Shown here: in pieces, positions 5,059 to 7,546 of the stretch
How the letters are laid out: the number at the start of each line of letters is the position of its first letter
How positions within the stretch are numbered: position 1 is the first letter of the stretch
Assembly: GCA_030625695.1 (NCBI GenBank)
Contig: DAOUQK010000174.1
Span: 1 to 7,546, forward strand
Length of the DNA stretch: 7,546 nt
Reading direction: 5' to 3'
Origin: Paracoccaceae bacterium
GTDB taxonomy: Bacteria; Pseudomonadota; Alphaproteobacteria; Rhodobacterales; Rhodobacteraceae
Position numbers and translations under genes: made by a program
Notes under the pieces: generated by a model
The model's database searches: none
What the model saw: only the letters and a program-made list of their open reading frames with translations
What the model was told of the DNA's origin: nothing

Positions 5059-6885
5059 TTGATCAAGAAACTTACATTACCGGTTATCCTGCTGCTGCTG
5101 ATCCTCGGGTTCTGGACCAGTAGCGACTTTCAGGAGATTGCGGCAGGCGTCGCGATTTTTCTGTTCGGCATGCTGATGCTCGAGGACGGATTCAGACTGT
5201 TCAGCGGCGGCATATTGGAAAACATGCTGGAGAAGGCAACCGGATCGGTGACGAAATCACTGAGCTTCGGTGTCATATCGACCACCATCATGCAATCCAG
5301 TTCGCTGGTCTCGGTGATCACCATTTCATTCCTCAGCGCCGGGCTGATTACTCTGGTTGCTGGGGTCGGGATCATTTTTGGGGCCAATATCGGCACCACT
5401 ACCGGGGCCTGGCTGGTGGCGGGGTTCGGGTTGAAGGTCAAGATTTCAACCTATGCGCTACCGATGCTGGCGATTGCCATCGTTCTGGTGTTCCAAAGCA
5501 ATAAATACGTGCGTGGGGCCGGGTTTGTGCTGGCCGGGCTTGGGTTCCTGTTTCTTGGTATCCACCACATGAAAGAAGGCTTCGAGGCCTTCAAGGGCCA
5601 GTTCGACCTGTCCCGATTTGCGATGACCGGCGTGGCGGGGCTGATCGTGTATACCCTGATCGGCATGGCGGCGACGGTGGTCATGCAGTCCAGTCATGCG
5701 ACAATGGTACTGATCATCACCGCACTTGCCGCGTCGCAGATATCCTATGAGAATGCGCTGGCACTGGCGATCGGCGCAAATATCGGGACGACGATCACCG
5801 CGATCATCGGGTCGCTGACGGCAAATTTTCAGGGCAAGCGTCTGGCGCTGGCGCATCTGATCTTTAACCTTGTGACCGCCGGTATCGCCCTGATATTCAT
5901 CAGTCAGCTCCGCCTGGCGGTCGACTGGGTCAGCGCCGGTGTTGGTATATCGGACACCGATTATGCCCTGAAACTCGCGGTGTTCCACACGATCTTCAAC
6001 GTGCTGGGTGTGGCGGTCATGCTGCCGATGCTGAACGCCCTGATCCGCTTTCTGGAACGCACGATCGCCGAACCGGCGATGGATCTGAGCCAGCCCCTGT
6101 ATCTCTCCGAGGCGGTGGACGAATTCCCGCCGACCATCGAGGCCGCCCTACGCAAAGAGGTCAAGCATCTCTATGACAATGCGGTGGAACTGATCACCCA
6201 CGGGCTGAATCTGCACCGACATGAGTTGTTCGAGACCAAGGATATCGCCGCCCTTGTCAGTGTCAGCCGCACTGCCGTCGATTTCGACATCGACGAACGC
6301 TACGAGCAGCGGATCAAGACACTGTATTCGGCGATCGTCGAATTCGCCACCCGTGCTGGTTCCAAGGATATTCCGCAGGACGTGATGGAGAACGTCTATG
6401 CCTTGCGCGACGTCGCGGGCCAGATCGTGCGGGCGGTCAAGGCCGTCAAGCACCTGCGCCGAAACGCGACCACCTTCACCACGCATCCGCAGGGCGTGAT
6501 CACGGATACCTACAACGATCTGCGCACTGAAATCGCCCGTATTCTGGTTGAAATCCGCAAACTGGAACTGGCCGATCCCGAGGACCGCAGCAGCCTGTGG
6601 CTGGATCAGGAACTTGTCCAGGTTGAAAGCGACCAGCGCAACGCCAGCCGCCGAATCGAATCCCTGATCCGCGATCAGAGTCTGGATGCCGCAGCCGCGA
6701 CCTCGTATCTGAATGATTCCTCCTATGCCTACAGCGCGATGCGAAATCTGATCCAGGCCGCGCGCTCGTATTATGTCGAAACCGAAAGCGCCATGGTCGA
6801 AGTGGAACGGATTCTGGCATTGGATGAGGACGAAATCAGCGACATCGTTGCCGAGGACACCTCTTCACCGGCGCAAGGGATTTGA
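5059..6885 (+). CDS. Na+/Pi cotransporter family protein with C-terminal PhoU-like domain (NptA/YjbB type)
   Basis: A 608-residue protein. Residues 1-335 are a membrane domain with the duplicated Na+/Pi cotransporter repeat (PF02690). The first repeat has MQSSSLVSV (78-86) and GANIGTTTGAW (108-118); the second has MQSSHATMV (209-217) and GANIGTTITAI (239-249). The paired QSS motifs and Gly-Ala-Asn-Ile-Gly-Thr-Thr motifs are the hallmarks of the SLC34-like family that moves phosphate with Na+. In E. coli the relative YjbB acts in export, so direction is uncertain here. Residues about 350-600 are hydrophilic and almost wholly helical, like PhoU, and probably sense or gate in the cytoplasm. Starting at TTG 5059 gives MIKKLTLPVILLLLILGFW, a normal first membrane helix. 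It lies 14 bp after pit and is followed after 2 bp by the small helical protein gene. Confidence 0.92.
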   Translation: MIKKLTLPVILLLLILGFWTSSDFQEIAAGVAIFLFGMLMLEDGFRLFSGGILENMLEKATGSVTKSLSFGVISTTIMQSSSLVSVITISFLSAGLITLVAGVGIIFGANIGTTTGAWLVAGFGLKVKISTYALPMLAIAIVLVFQSNKYVRGAGFVLAGLGFLFLGIHHMKEGFEAFKGQFDLSRFAMTGVAGLIVYTLIGMAATVVMQSSHATMVLIITALAASQISYENALALAIGANIGTTITAIIGSLTANFQGKRLALAHLIFNLVTAGIALIFISQLRLAVDWVSAGVGISDTDYALKLAVFHTIFNVLGVAVMLPMLNALIRFLERTIAEPAMDLSQPLYLSEAVDEFPPTIEAALRKEVKHLYDNAVELITHGLNLHRHELFETKDIAALVSVSRTAVDFDIDERYEQRIKTLYSAIVEFATRAGSKDIPQDVMENVYALRDVAGQIVRAVKAVKHLRRNATTFTTHPQGVITDTYNDLRTEIARILVEIRKLELADPEDRSSLWLDQELVQVESDQRNASRRIESLIRDQSLDAAAATSYLNDSSYAYSAMRNLIQAARSYYVETESAMVEVERILALDEDEISDIVAEDTSSPAQGI

Positions 6886-6887
6886 CA

Positions 6888-7208
6888 GTGAAAGACAAAT
6901 CGAACACGCGTGCCTATCCGGCGCTCATTGAAATGATAATAGGGGATGGATTGATGAAACTGACGAAAAGCATAAAGAAGCTGGACAAGTATTCTCATCG
7001 GCTGAAAAGCGGCAAGGCCCAGGAAATAAAACCCAAACACGTGGAAAAAGTCATCAAGAAATTGACCGCCAAGAAACAGTTGTTGAACGAAGAGTTTGCA
7101 GAAGCCACAAAAAGCTCAAAACAAGAGCGCCTCAAGGGCAAGCTGCTTATGATCGAAGAACAACTGGGACGGGCGGATTGGTTGATGGGAAAGATCAGGT
7201 CGCTCTGA
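6888..7208 (+). CDS. Small Lys-rich helical (coiled-coil-like) protein of unknown function
   Basis: I do not recognise a named family. From GTG 6888 the product has 106 residues. AAGGGA at 6875-6880 is well spaced, and the start is 2 bp after the upstream stop, so it is probably coupled. An equally good internal start is ATG 6954 with AGGGGA at 6941-6946. It gives 84 residues beginning MKLTKSIKKLDKYSHRLKSG, and this may be the conserved core. That core has 19 lysines in 84 residues, no cysteine, heptad-like Leu/Ile spacing (KVIKKLTAKKQLLNEEF, GKLLMIEEQLGRADWLMGKI), and no signal peptide or membrane helix. It therefore looks like a cytosolic helical hairpin or coiled coil. Codon third positions look A-richer than in the two transporter genes. 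Its place suggests a partner of the phosphate transporters, perhaps of the acidic PhoU-like tail. This is inference only. Confidence 0.75.
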   Translation: MKDKSNTRAYPALIEMIIGDGLMKLTKSIKKLDKYSHRLKSGKAQEIKPKHVEKVIKKLTAKKQLLNEEFAEATKSSKQERLKGKLLMIEEQLGRADWLMGKIRSL

Positions 7209-7273
7209 CCGAGCAATGATACTGACTGGCAATTGAACATGCGGTTATAGCAGTCGCCCTTATCGAAAGATGC

Positions 7274-7290
7274 CCCGGTCAGCGGGTTTT
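7274..7290 (+). terminator. Weak candidate terminator of the phosphate operon
   Basis: CCCG (7274-7277) pairs with CGGG (7283-7286) around the loop GTCAG and is followed directly by TTTT (7287-7290). The stem is only four G/C pairs, so termination would be inefficient. It is listed because it is the only stem plus T-run within 100 bp after the last gene of the operon. Confidence 0.25.
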
Positions 7291-7346
7291 GGTCTGTCCC
7301 CGATTGCAACGAAAGGGAGTTGCCGAGTTAATGACCTTGGCATTGT

Positions 7347-7389
7347 TTTGGGTTTTGTTCATTATACCGCCCTTACGCCAAAACCCGAA
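7347..7389. other. 11-bp hairpin in AT-rich intergenic DNA
   Basis: TTTGGGTTTTG (7347-7357) pairs with CAAAACCCGAA (7379-7389), with one G-U pair and a 21-nt loop. No U-tract follows on either strand, so it is not a standard intrinsic terminator. It could be an mRNA 3'-end stabiliser, part of a small RNA, or chance in low-complexity sequence. Confidence 0.35.
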
Positions 7390-7546
7390 AGTTCTGATGT
7401 GATATGATGCGTAAATTGTCTGTGACATTGCTGCGGAAATCACGACATATCATAGGGATGGTTTCAAGAAGTAATTGCAAAATTGCATCAGAGAACTGCT
7501 ACTTGGTAGCGTAGAACTCGTTGTGCGTCACATGGGCGTGAATGAC

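Larger units (their letters stand above)
7209..7546. other. About 340-bp gene-free, AT-rich tail of the window
   Basis: No convincing gene was seen on either strand. The stretch is AT-richer than the operon before it. It holds a weak terminator-like hairpin (7274-7290), a longer hairpin (7347-7389) and a tandem AATTGCA pair (7473-7479 and 7481-7487). It also holds a 23-codon hydrophobic open frame (7331-7402) that has AAGGGAG 11 bases upstream. It may be the 3' end of the phosphate operon plus the promoter region of a gene beyond the right edge. Confidence 0.55.

Noticed and set aside
7400..7452. TGATATG (7400-7406) and CATATCA (7446-7452) as a long-loop stem
   Set aside because: Seven AT-rich pairs across a 39-nt loop are weak and expected by chance in this AT-rich stretch.

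Overview
The window looks like an alphaproteobacterial chromosome segment, most likely Rhodobacteraceae (Roseobacter-type). The reasons are GC-rich coding sequence (roughly 60 %, judged by eye), a choline-type ABC transporter (ChoW/ChoV) rather than the enteric ProVWX form, and short intergenic repeats around a TGGGCCG core that resemble ones I recall from that family. This is inference from gene content; no rRNA or other marker is present.

Layout. (1) 2-1347: the 3' end of choW and all of choV, overlapping by 4 bp, forming the end of a choline-uptake operon that enters from the left. (2) 1348-1899: about 550 bp with no convincing gene, AT-richer than its neighbours, with a 10-bp inverted repeat near 1718-1751. 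(3) 1900-2241, minus strand: a RidA-family protein, converging on choV. (4) 2534-2734: rpsU (ribosomal protein S21), apparently monocistronic, with an extended -10 upstream and a clear intrinsic terminator downstream. (5) 2909-3211, minus strand: a 100-residue YdhR-like alpha/beta-barrel protein with a very strong Shine-Dalgarno. (6) 3473-7208: a tight three-gene plus-strand operon. It encodes a PiT-family phosphate permease, a Na+/Pi cotransporter (NptA/PF02690 type) with a PhoU-like cytoplasmic tail, and a small Lys-rich helical protein of unknown function. Gaps are 14 and 2 bp, so translation is probably coupled. (7) 7209-7546: about 340 bp without a convincing gene, AT-rich, with hairpins.

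How the genes relate. The choline transporter and the phosphate cassette are separate nutrient-uptake systems. The phosphate operon is the main point of interest: it pairs two mechanistically different secondary phosphate transporters with an uncharacterised small protein. No Pho box was recognised upstream of it. The two small minus-strand genes both have a 15-bp palindrome of 6-3-6 layout at the expected promoter position, which may mark operators. I found no CRISPR array, tRNA, complete insertion sequence or obvious defence system, and the window does not show a clearly novel large system.
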